Source of the DNA: Verrucomicrobiales bacterium
Lineage (GTDB): Bacteria > Verrucomicrobiota > Verrucomicrobiae > Limisphaerales > UBA1100
DNA: 8,175 bases
NCBI GenBank assembly: GCA_002721895.1
Contig: PBLV01000032.1
Span: 28,131 to 36,305 of the forward strand
Reading direction: 5' to 3'
Shown: positions 1 to 5,646 of the stretch, piece by piece
Layout: each line of letters begins with the position of its first letter
Position numbering within the stretch: position 1 is the stretch's first letter
Program-made: the position numbers and the translations under genes
The notes under the pieces: generated by a model
Database searches by the model: none
The model's input: only the letters and a program-made list of their open reading frames with translations
What the model was told of the DNA's origin: nothing

Positions 1-629
1 GGGGGATGCGGCGCATTAAACGGAACATAAAGTAAGAGCGGTTTGTTTTTGTCCCGCTTCTGAATGCGCGAAATGGCCTCATCAGCCAACAGGTCGGTCG
101 AATACCCTTCCACATTAACCGGTCTTCCATTGCGGAACCAACCCAACCGGCGTGTGTTGGTGCTGGAATAATAGTTGATACCGCCGCCGTAGAAACCGAA
201 GAACTGATTAAAGCCGCGGGCGTTGGGCCGATAGGCTGCCTCGGCAAATCCAAGATGCCATTTTCCGCTCATCGCCGTCTGGTATCCGGCCTGCCGAAAC
301 AACTCCGGTAAGAACCGTTCTTCTTTGGGCACCCCGCCCGTACGGCCGATAACGCTGAAAATCCCCATGCGCGCCGGTATCCGACCGGTCATCAATGCCG
401 TTCGGGTTGGGCTGCACACCGGGTGAACATAAAATCGATCCAGTTGCACCCCTTCACGGGCCAACTGGTCAATGTGCGGTGTGGCAATTGTACTGCCGTG
501 ATACCCCACCTCATTCCAGCCCATGTCATCGGATACAAAGAGAACAACATGGGGCTTGAGTTGGATACTCCCGCCTGCATGAGATACAGAGGCCAACCCG
601 AAAATAAGAAATCCAATCCATCGAATCAT
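1..629 (-). CDS. Exported sulfatase, formylglycine-dependent (arylsulfatase type), C-terminus outside window
   Basis: The frame stays open from the ATG at 629-627 to the window edge and gives 209 residues of a type I sulfatase, a periplasmic or secreted enzyme that hydrolyses sulfate esters. Residues 1-18 (MIRWIGFLIFGLASVSHA) form a signal peptide. VLFVSDDMGWNEVGYHG (29-45) is the first sulfatase block, with Asp34/Asp35 as expected calcium ligands. VCSPTRTALMTGR (71-83) is the C-x-P-x-R signature; Cys72 (TGC at 416-414) is the residue oxidised to formylglycine. SGKWHLG (121-127) is the usual Lys/His block, and a later stretch has LLYVPFNAPHPP. The family is normally about 450-550 residues, so roughly half is missing. 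The start lies 3 bases after the stop of the upstream thioredoxin-like gene without a good Shine-Dalgarno sequence, so translation is probably coupled. The family is certain; the substrate, perhaps a sulfated polysaccharide, cannot be read from this part. Confidence 0.95.
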   Translation of the reverse strand, partial: MIRWIGFLIFGLASVSHAGGSIQLKPHVVLFVSDDMGWNEVGYHGSTIATPHIDQLAREGVQLDRFYVHPVCSPTRTALMTGRIPARMGIFSVIGRTGGVPKEERFLPELFRQAGYQTAMSGKWHLGFAEAAYRPNARGFNQFFGFYGGGINYYSSTNTRRLGWFRNGRPVNVEGYSTDLLADEAISRIQKRDKNKPLLLYVPFNAPHP

Positions 630-632
630 GGT

Positions 633-1637
633 TTATCGGCGCAACCCCGGCCCGAATCTGCGGCGGCCCTGCCCGTCCGTGTTGGGTGTTTTACTTTCCC
701 AACGTTTGCCGGCCGCCGCGCCTTGGCGCCGGTGTTCCTCATAGGATAGTTCACTTGGCTGATGGCGACCCAGTGCCTCGACCAAGGATTGCTTAAGCTG
801 TTCATCCGAAATGTCCGGGGCAATTTCACGGATCACTTTGCCGTTTAAGCCAAACACCCCCGGCTGGATCACCACCACTCCCGCCTTGGATTGCACCCCT
901 CCAGTCACCTTAAAGGTTTCCGGCTTTGTGACAGGCACATAAAGGGCGCGACCCAAAAAATCGCTCGACCAAGCCAGTGGTTCCAAGCGCTGTTCGATTT
1001 GACTGCGTTGCAATGCATCCCCGAACACCGCCATTAAGGGCAACCGATCTGCAGCAGCCACATTAAGTGCCAATCTGAAATCCGCAAGATAGGGCAGAGG
1101 CACGCGGCCTTTAGGCTTGTTCTTGCCCGGATAGGCCAAGGCTATTACATTCATGGTTTGCGCCATCTTGGCAATCGCCTCCGGTGGCTGTTCATGAATA
1201 CCCCGTCCAGCCTTCCCGCCAAAGGCCCACGCAGGACTACGTCCGGCCCGAATCAATGAGGTGCGGCCATCGGGACTCAATATAGAAAATACCGTGTTTT
1301 GCAGAATACCTCCCGGAGCGAAAATACCCTTGAGCACCTCATTTTCAACGGCATCCTCATAAGTCGCCAACCGGATGCATACGTACTGCTTCGAAGCGGC
1401 AATTACATTTTTGTCGGCCAGGAAACTCCTGTCCATGCTTGTCTTACCCGGTCACCACACCCCGGGCACGTTGTGACACTGTGGTGCGGCAGAAACCAAT
1501 AGTATCGGTTTTCCTGTGCGTTGCGCTTCCGCCAATCCCCCCTTCCAAGTACCGAACCAGACGATTTTCTCAGCCGATGCTGTCACGACCAAGCCGACCA
1601 CAAGAAACGCGCCTAAAAATGTCCCGATATTTTTCAT
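633..1637 (-). CDS. Exported tandem thioredoxin-fold protein, probable selenoprotein with in-frame TGA (Sec62)
   Basis: Read through one TGA (1454-1452), this is a single 334-residue protein ending in TAA at 635-633. Residues 1-22 (MKNIGTFLGAFLVVGLVVTASA) are a signal peptide. Residues 24-50 (WKGGLAEAQRTGKPILLVSA) look like the first helix and strand of a thioredoxin_7-like domain. Then comes PQCHNVPGVW-U-PGKTSMDR, with Cys54 and Sec62. Residues 63-165 continue the fold (ADKNVIAASKQYVCIRLATY, then NTVFSILSPDGRTSLIRAG). Residues from about 192 to 290 look like a second thioredoxin-like unit without Cys. The tail (about 300-334) is basic. The ATG at 1637 is preceded by GGAG at 7 nt. A SECIS-like hairpin follows the TGA. 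A start at the ATG 1436 would lose the signal peptide, the first beta strand and the redox site. Alternatives are a nonsense mutation or a sequencing error of a Cys (TGC/TGT) or Trp codon. A role in envelope thiol redox chemistry is inference; I do not recall a named selenoprotein family for it. Confidence 0.8.
1415..1435 (-). promoter_or_regulatory. Candidate bacterial SECIS hairpin downstream of the in-frame TGA
   Basis: In the transcript the bases after the UGA fold as TGG-A-CAGGA-GTT-TCCTG-G-CCG. There are five perfect upper pairs (C-G, A-U, G-C, G-C, A-U), an A/G mismatch, two more G-C pairs and a final U-G pair. The apical loop is GUU and begins 26 nt after the UGA. Bacterial SECIS models, as I recall them, require a short stem within about 16-37 nt of the UGA and a G in the first two loop positions; both are met. 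The stem lies in coding sequence (codons for M-D-R-S-F-L-A-D) and uses AGG for Arg70, while the next Arg codons in the gene are CGN. The lower stem beyond this is poor. Sequence alone cannot prove that SelB binds. Confidence 0.6.
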
Positions 1638-1644
1638 GATCCCA

Positions 1645-1648
1645 CTCC
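1645..1648 (-). promoter_or_regulatory. Ribosome binding site deciding the selenoprotein start
   Basis: GGAG on the minus strand lies 7 nt before the ATG at 1637. It selects this ATG over the longer open frame that runs on upstream across the EF-hand gene, and over the internal ATG at 1436, which has no comparable site. Confidence 0.6.
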
Positions 1649-1669
1649 GAAGACGCCCACGCCGAAATG

Positions 1670-1699
1670 ATGTTACCCACACCCAATTCGTGCGAGCAA
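1670..1699 (-). promoter_or_regulatory. Possible sigma-70-like promoter for the thioredoxin/sulfatase unit
   Basis: On the minus strand TTGCTC (1699-1694) and TAACAT (1675-1670) are separated by 18 bp. They match the housekeeping consensus at 4 of 6 bases in the -10 box, and in TTG plus one further base in the -35 box. The -10 would put transcription start roughly 25 nt before the ATG at 1637. Such matches are common by chance and the promoter consensus of this organism is unknown. Confidence 0.3.
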
Positions 1700-1747
1700 A
1701 AAACCCGTAACATCCTCGCGCCCACAGCGTCAGAAGGATTGACGGCA

Positions 1748-1761
1748 CGGGCGAATGCCCG
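1748..1761. other. Small perfect hairpin in the divergent intergenic region
   Basis: CGGGC-GAAT-GCCCG is a perfect 5-bp stem with a 4-base loop, about 42 bp before the EF-hand start and about 110 bp upstream of the selenoprotein start. A TTGACG at 1739-1744 overlaps this area on the plus strand, but no convincing -10 follows at the right distance. It could be an operator or a 5' leader structure of the EF-hand mRNA; a short GC-rich palindrome may also be chance. Confidence 0.25.
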
Positions 1762-1803
1762 CAGAGTACACACAGAGTTCCGAAAGGCAACAACCAACCA
1801 CAC

Positions 1804-2619
1804 ATGAAAAAGCACATCCTTATCCCCGCCATCCTAGGCGGAATCATGGCGCTCAACCTCGACGCCAAGGCACAGGATCGCCGCCCCGGCGAGGGCGAAC
1901 GCCCCAATCCCAACGCCATCCGCGAGGCGTTTTTGAAAAAATTCGACAAGAACGGCAATGGCCGGCTCGACGAAAACGAACGCCCCTCACGCGAGGCCAT
2001 CCAGCAATTTTTCCGCGAACGGCTTGGCAACAACCGCCCCGGGGGACGACCCGGTGACGGAGGCCCCGAGGGCCGGCCCGGCGGACGCCCGGACGGCAAC
2101 AACAACCCCGGCGGCAGACCCGGCGGACGCCCCGGCGGCAGACCCGGCGGACGCCCCGGCGGCGGTGGATTTCCCGGTGGGCCCGGCGGTGGCTTCCCTG
2201 GCGGACGTCCCGGCTTTCATCCGCCCAACCCCGTCGTCCAAGCCATTGACGCCAACAACGACGGCGAATTGAGCGCTGACGAACTCAAGAACGCCGCCAA
2301 GGCACTCGCCAAACTCGACCGCAACAAGAACGGAAAAATTGACCGCAACGAGTTGCACCCGCAACCGGGTCCCGGCGGCCGCCGCCCCGATTTCAGGCCC
2401 CGTACCGACGGCGGTGATCGCCCCGACTTCCGTCCACGCCCCGGTGGTGATCGTGATCGCCCCGGCTTCCGCCCGCGTCCCGGCGGCGGCGACCGGCCCG
2501 ACTTCCGCCCGCGCCCCGGTGGTGACCGTGATCGCCCCGACGTCCGCCCGCGTCCCGGCGGCGACCGTGACCGCCCCGACGTCCCCCCACGTCGCGGAAA
2601 AGATCGCGACGACGTTTAA
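1804..2619 (+). CDS. Exported EF-hand protein with Gly/Pro/Arg-rich repeats
   Basis: 271 residues. Residues 1-24 (MKKHILIPAILGGIMALNLDAKAQ) form a signal peptide. Three canonical 12-residue EF-hand loops are visible: DKNGNGRLDENE (48-59), DANNDGELSADE (149-160) and DRNKNGKIDRNE (172-183), each with acidic or amide ligands at positions 1, 3 and 5, Gly at 6 and Glu at 12. Between loops 1 and 2 is a flexible GGRP/PGG linker (about 79-138). After residue 193 there are six tandem units of the RPDFRPRPGGDRD type (194-271), with alternating Arg and Asp. Similar exported EF-hand proteins with low-complexity linkers are frequent in Planctomycetes and Verrucomicrobia. Calcium-dependent structural or adhesive roles are inferred. 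The ATG has only a distant AAAGG upstream, so the ribosome site is weak; the signal peptide supports the start. A terminator follows directly, so the gene is probably monocistronic. Confidence 0.9.
   Translation: MKKHILIPAILGGIMALNLDAKAQDRRPGEGERPNPNAIREAFLKKFDKNGNGRLDENERPSREAIQQFFRERLGNNRPGGRPGDGGPEGRPGGRPDGNNNPGGRPGGRPGGRPGGRPGGGGFPGGPGGGFPGGRPGFHPPNPVVQAIDANNDGELSADELKNAAKALAKLDRNKNGKIDRNELHPQPGPGGRRPDFRPRTDGGDRPDFRPRPGGDRDRPGFRPRPGGGDRPDFRPRPGGDRDRPDVRPRPGGDRDRPDVPPRRGKDRDDV
2110..2157 (+). repeat. 24-bp perfect tandem repeat, two copies, inside the EF-hand gene
   Basis: Bases 2110-2133 and 2134-2157 are identical and encode GGRPGGRP twice. The unit itself is two diverged 12-bp halves. 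Such exact copies suggest recent slippage or unequal crossing over, so linker length may vary between strains. Confidence 0.85.
2383..2616 (+). repeat. Six imperfect 36-45 bp tandem units encoding the Arg/Asp-rich C-terminus
   Basis: Successive protein units begin RPDF, RPDF, RPGF, RPDF, RPDV and RPDV (residues 194, 206, 219, 231, 244 and 257). Most continue as RPRPGGDRD; units 1 and 3 are one residue shorter and the last is degenerate (PPRRGKDRDDV). DNA copies differ mostly at third positions, so this array is older than the 24-bp repeat upstream. Confidence 0.85.
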
Positions 2620-2640
2620 CCCAGCCCCATAAAATCATCC

Positions 2641-2669
2641 AACGGGCGGTACCAGCCGCCCGTTTTTTT
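2641..2669 (+). terminator. Rho-independent terminator of the EF-hand gene
   Basis: ACGGGCGG (2642-2649) pairs perfectly with CCGCCCGT (2656-2663) around the loop TACCAG, and a run of seven T follows (2663-2669). It starts 22 bases after the EF-hand stop codon. The strong GC stem plus T-tract is the standard intrinsic terminator form on the plus strand. Confidence 0.93.
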
Positions 2670-2713
2670 GTGCCCTGACCTACATACTTTGCGACTCCGC
2701 GGGCAATATATTT

Positions 2714-2785
2714 CGCAGAGGCACGAAGACACGGAGAGGTTTACAGAATGGACACTTTGCTTCAGTGTTCTCCGAACACAAAATC
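2714..2785. repeat. Possible dispersed intergenic repeat of the AGAGGCAC/ACGGAGA type
   Basis: The stretch starting CGCAGAGGCACGAAGACA and continuing with CGGAGAGG, then later TTCAGTGTTCTCCGAACAC, resembles the purine-rich CAGAGGCAC/ACGGAGA intergenic repeats I recall from several environmental bacterial genomes. The left CGGAGA and the right TCTCCG are inverted relative to each other, so it may be an imperfect palindrome. Only one copy is in the window, so its repeat status rests on memory of similar sequences. It lies directly before the oxidoreductase gene and fills most of the gap after the terminator. Confidence 0.35.
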
Positions 2786-2788
2786 TTT

Positions 2789-4060
2789 ATGAAAAATTCA
2801 CGCCGGTCGTTTCTGAAAACTACCACAGGTGCCGCAATTGCGTTGCCGAACATCATTTCCAGTCACGCTTGGGCCAACAAGCCGAGCAATACCATCGGCA
2901 TCGGCTTCGTCGGTGTCGGCAAACAAAGCGGCGGCCATCTCGGGTTCTTTCTCGGCCAAAAGGACTGCCGAGTGGTAAGCCTTGCCGAGGTCGCCCAGGT
3001 ACGTCTGGATAACGGACTCAAGCGTGTCGCCGGCCGGTACGGCAAAGATCACGGGTGCAAGGCCACTCAAGATTTCCGGGAAACTCTTGCTGACAAGCGT
3101 GTTGATGCCGTGGTGATTGGCACCCCCGACCACTGGCACGCCATCCCCTCGATCATGGCGGCGGAGGCGAAGAAGGATGTGTATTGCGAGAAGCCATTAA
3201 CAGTGACGATCCACGCGGCACTGGAAACCCTGAGGGCCGCCCGTAAAAACGATATCGTTTATCAGGTCGGCAGCCAGCAACGCACCGAGTTCGGCGGGCA
3301 TTTCCGCAAAGCGGTGGAATGCATCCGCAACGGACGCGTCGGCAAGGTCGGCAAGATCAAGATCGGCGTGGGTGGCCCGGGCGTGCCCTGTGATCTGCCC
3401 GGCGAGAAGAAACCCGACGGCATCGACTGGGATATGTGGCTCGGCCCCGCACCCGAGCACGCCTTCAACTCCGTGCTCTGTCCCACCAACGTCCACGGCC
3501 ATTTCCCACAATGGCGTCGCTATCGCGAATACGCCGGCGGCAGCCTCAGCGACATGGGCGCACACCATTACGACATCGCTAAGTGGGCGATGGACATCGA
3601 TGAGGATGGCCCTGTTAAAATTATCCCGCCCAAGGATGGCAACAGCGGTTTGAAGATGATCTATGCCGACGGCTTAGAGATCATTCACGAAAGCACCAGG
3701 GATCCATATAACGATGTGGTTTTCTATGGCAGCGAGGGTACACTTTATGTCGACCGGCGCGGCATCACCGCCAACCCTAAGAGCGCGGTTGATTCACCGC
3801 TCGGCGGCAAGGACTGGCGACTGCCGGACATCGGCCGGAGCCATCGGCGGAACTGGATCGATTGCATTCGCAGCCGCAAGCGCCCCGTGGCGGATGTGTC
3901 CTATGGGGCCCACACAAGTATTCTCTGCAGTCTGGCAAACCACGGCTACCAACTTCGGCGTGACCTGAAATGGGACGCAAGAAAATACGAGTTTGTCGGT
4001 GACAAGGAGGCCAACGCCCTGCTGGATCGGCCCGGCCGAGGCGAATGGAAACTGGCTTAG
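2789..4060 (+). CDS. Gfo/Idh/MocA family oxidoreductase with Tat signal
   Basis: 423 residues from the ATG at 2789. MKNSRRSFLKTTTGAAIALP (1-20) is a twin-arginine signal, with likely cleavage after the AWA near residue 29. The Rossmann NAD(P) motif is IGFVGVGKQSGG (38-49), followed by DAVVIGTPDHWHA (106-118) and the family hallmark EKP in VYCEKPLTV (131-139). GGSLSDMGAHHYDIAKWAM (250-268) is the typical substrate-side segment of the C-terminal domain. This class performs NAD(P)-dependent oxidation or reduction of sugars and cyclitols, and Tat-exported members that carry a pre-bound cofactor are very abundant in Planctomycetes and Verrucomicrobia. A longer version from the GTG at 2765 is open but would put eight residues (MFSEHKIF) before the Tat signal, and those codons lie in a repeat-like sequence. 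The gene runs alone, convergent with the lipoprotein gene. Substrate unknown. Confidence 0.95.
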   Translation: MKNSRRSFLKTTTGAAIALPNIISSHAWANKPSNTIGIGFVGVGKQSGGHLGFFLGQKDCRVVSLAEVAQVRLDNGLKRVAGRYGKDHGCKATQDFRETLADKRVDAVVIGTPDHWHAIPSIMAAEAKKDVYCEKPLTVTIHAALETLRAARKNDIVYQVGSQQRTEFGGHFRKAVECIRNGRVGKVGKIKIGVGGPGVPCDLPGEKKPDGIDWDMWLGPAPEHAFNSVLCPTNVHGHFPQWRRYREYAGGSLSDMGAHHYDIAKWAMDIDEDGPVKIIPPKDGNSGLKMIYADGLEIIHESTRDPYNDVVFYGSEGTLYVDRRGITANPKSAVDSPLGGKDWRLPDIGRSHRRNWIDCIRSRKRPVADVSYGAHTSILCSLANHGYQLRRDLKWDARKYEFVGDKEANALLDRPGRGEWKLA

Positions 4061-4072
4061 GCAAAAAGCCTA
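4058..4072. other. Hairpin containing both convergent stop codons
   Basis: TAGGC (4058-4062) pairs with GCCTA (4068-4072) around AAAAA. The TAG stop of the oxidoreductase and the TAG stop of the minus-strand lipoprotein gene are the outer three pairs of the same stem. There is no T-tract after it, so termination by this 5-bp stem alone is doubtful. Confidence 0.35.
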
Positions 4073-4384
4073 TTGACGCCAGAAGCGAATGGAGGCGGGC
4101 TCCCCATGCCGCCACCAGCGCGAACGGTATCCACTGTTCAGAAGATTAATCAGGTTTGCCGCACTGGCTTTCTGGTTCAGTTCACCTTTGGATAATCCTT
4201 CGGCTGATCCCGAGGGAATAGTACCCAGACGACGTATCCCGGCGTCCAAATCCTGATACCGCCAGTCCCGGGCCGTCATGACTTCTCGAACATCCCATGC
4301 ATCCCGCGATACGGACGAGTGGTTCGTCGCGCATCCCATACCCAGCAATCCGCAAAAAAATGCACTGTAGAGTGTCGCCCTCAT
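4070..4384 (-). CDS. Small putative lipoprotein of unknown function
   Basis: From the ATG at 4384-4382 this gives 104 residues beginning MRATLYSAFFCGLLGMGC, a hydrophobic signal ending in a Cys followed by ATNHSS. It looks like a lipoprotein signal, although the -3 position is Gly rather than the usual Leu. The mature part is rich in Trp and Arg (DAWDVREVMTARDWRYQDLD; a tail SRWWRHGEPASIRFWRQ) and I do not recognise it. A GTG at 4390 would add two residues (M-R) and overlaps the TGA of the upstream PQQ-like gene as GTGA; the ATG lies 2 bases past that stop. Either way the two genes are tightly coupled, which suggests the lipoprotein is co-translated with the propeller protein and may work beside it in the envelope. 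The stop is TAG at 4072-4070. Confidence 0.7.
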   Translation of the reverse strand: MRATLYSAFFCGLLGMGCATNHSSVSRDAWDVREVMTARDWRYQDLDAGIRRLGTIPSGSAEGLSKGELNQKASAANLINLLNSGYRSRWWRHGEPASIRFWRQ

Positions 4385-4386
4385 TC

Positions 4387-5604
4387 TCACTTCTCCACCC
4401 GGTAAACCGCCGACTTTGTCCTTAGAATCAGCGCGTTGTCCACAACCGCGGGCGTAGCCATGAAGCCATCGTCAAACTTGCCCCGCGAGAGGACTTTAAA
4501 CTGTGGTGTAGCCGCAAATGCAACCATGTTCCCGTTCATGCTGAACCCATAGATTCGGCCCCTGCACAGGATGGGGGATGCGGCAAATTCCCCAGCACCC
4601 AGACGCTCGGACCACAGCGACTCACCCGTGCGCGCCACCATACAGGACGCCACCCCATTATCCGACACCATAAAAAGATGTTCGCCATGGAGAATCACCG
4701 AGGATTTTTTCGGGATGTTTCTCCGCGTGTCCCACACCAAGTCCAGATCCCCTTGCCCCGGCTTGACCGCCGCCATTCCGCCCATCCCATTATTTATGAA
4801 AACCAAGCCGTGCCCAAACACCGGCCGTCCACTGGCATTCATCCCCCCCGTGCGCGCCGTCCACAACAATTTGCCGGTAAACGGATCCAGCGCCTCCGTA
4901 GCAATTGCCGCCGGCGCCACCAACTGCGGCCGGCCCTCCACCATAAACACCGACGGGGTTCCGTAGGCCTTCTTGCGGTCCCCGTTGTTGGTTCTAAAAT
5001 CAAACGCTCGTTTGTGAATCCATTTTGTCTTCCCCGTCTTCTTTTCAATGCCAACCACGAACTGCTTGTCAAATCCGTCAAAAACGAGGACCAACAGGCC
5101 TGCGTGTAGGATGGGCGAACTGGCTGGCGCGCGATGGTGGTTGCAATGCAGTTCGTTATCCTGTCGTTTCCAGACCACTTCCGCCGTCTTCGTGTCCAAG
5201 CAGGCATTGCCATGCGCACCAAAACTCACGTAAACCCGCCCTTCCTCAACCACCGGGGTTGGCGTAGCATAACTGTTCATTGAGATGCAGAACTGCGGCT
5301 TGGCCACCTCGAAAACCAGCTTGTTATGAACTAATTTGCCCGTGTTCGAGTCCAGACACACCGCCCACAGTTTGTGTCCGTCCTTCTCGGCATTCGTGAA
5401 CCAAATCTGGTCGCCCCACACCACAGGTGAACTCCACGCCTTGCCGGGCATGGGAGTCTTCCATTTCACGTCTTTCCCCTCGCCAAACTCCAGCGGCAGA
5501 TCCGCCGCCGTTTTCCCTTCCCCATTTGGCCCGCGAAACTCACTCCACTGCGCAGCCGAGATGGGCCAGACACAAAATACTGTTAAAAGAATGACGCGTA
5601 TCAT
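4387..5604 (-). CDS. Exported PQQ-like beta-propeller repeat protein
   Basis: 405 residues. Residues 1-18 (MIRVILLTVFCVWPISAA) form a signal peptide, followed by WSEFRGPNGEG (20-30), a start I know from many exported PQQ-like propeller proteins of planctomycetes and verrucomicrobia. Blade repeats are visible as a hydrophobic strand, then D-x-x-TGK-x-x-W or similar: CLDSNTGKLVH, CLDTKTAEVVWK, GIEKKTGKTKWIHK, ALDPFTGKLLWTA, MVARTGESLWS. Strands such as SSPVVWGDQIWF and ATPTPVVEEGRVYV complete the blades. There is no dehydrogenase-type catalytic region, so PQQ binding should not be assumed; these proteins often act as scaffolds or ligand-binding proteins. The ATG at 5604 has no clear Shine-Dalgarno sequence. 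The stop is TGA, used here as a normal terminator. The gene overlaps or abuts the lipoprotein gene downstream. Confidence 0.93.
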   Translation of the reverse strand: MIRVILLTVFCVWPISAAQWSEFRGPNGEGKTAADLPLEFGEGKDVKWKTPMPGKAWSSPVVWGDQIWFTNAEKDGHKLWAVCLDSNTGKLVHNKLVFEVAKPQFCISMNSYATPTPVVEEGRVYVSFGAHGNACLDTKTAEVVWKRQDNELHCNHHRAPASSPILHAGLLVLVFDGFDKQFVVGIEKKTGKTKWIHKRAFDFRTNNGDRKKAYGTPSVFMVEGRPQLVAPAAIATEALDPFTGKLLWTARTGGMNASGRPVFGHGLVFINNGMGGMAAVKPGQGDLDLVWDTRRNIPKKSSVILHGEHLFMVSDNGVASCMVARTGESLWSERLGAGEFAASPILCRGRIYGFSMNGNMVAFAATPQFKVLSRGKFDDGFMATPAVVDNALILRTKSAVYRVEK

Positions 5605-5646
5605 TCACACGAGATTATCGACCAAACCGACCAAAGGCAAACCTTC

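Noticed and set aside
633..1436. A stand-alone 267-residue protein starting at the ATG at 1436
   Set aside because: It lacks a ribosome site and signal peptide and starts in the middle of a thioredoxin fold; its start codon overlaps the candidate SECIS hairpin. The upstream in-frame piece supplies all missing parts.
1452..1454. General reassignment of TGA to an amino acid in this organism
   Set aside because: The PQQ-like gene (4387) and the exported hypothetical gene (6886) end at TGA where their proteins naturally end, and Trp is encoded by TGG throughout.
1452..1637. Frameshift or simple pseudogene as the explanation of the split thioredoxin gene
   Set aside because: Both pieces are in the same frame, so there is no frameshift. 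The downstream part stays clean to its stop and flows directly into the sulfatase gene. A point nonsense mutation cannot be excluded, but the TGA at the redox position plus the hairpin fits Sec better.
1638..2105. N-terminal extension of the thioredoxin-like protein across the EF-hand gene (minus frame open to 2105)
   Set aside because: The frame is an antisense shadow of the GC-rich repeat gene; the residues are Pro/Gly/Ser/Arg-rich, and the ATG at 1637 has a ribosome site and a signal peptide.
2110..2157. CRISPR-like array from the regular repeats in the EF-hand gene
   Set aside because: The repeats are contiguous, in frame and coding, with no unique spacers.
1987..2638. Other long open frames overlapping the EF-hand gene on both strands
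   Set aside because: They are low-complexity Ala/Gly/Arg products of repeats with skewed base composition; the plus frame at 1804 has a signal peptide and three EF-hand loops.
2765..2788. GTG at 2765 as start of the oxidoreductase
   Set aside because: It would place eight extra residues before the Tat motif, within a repeat-like intergenic sequence; the ATG at 2789 begins the standard MKNSRRSFLK signal.
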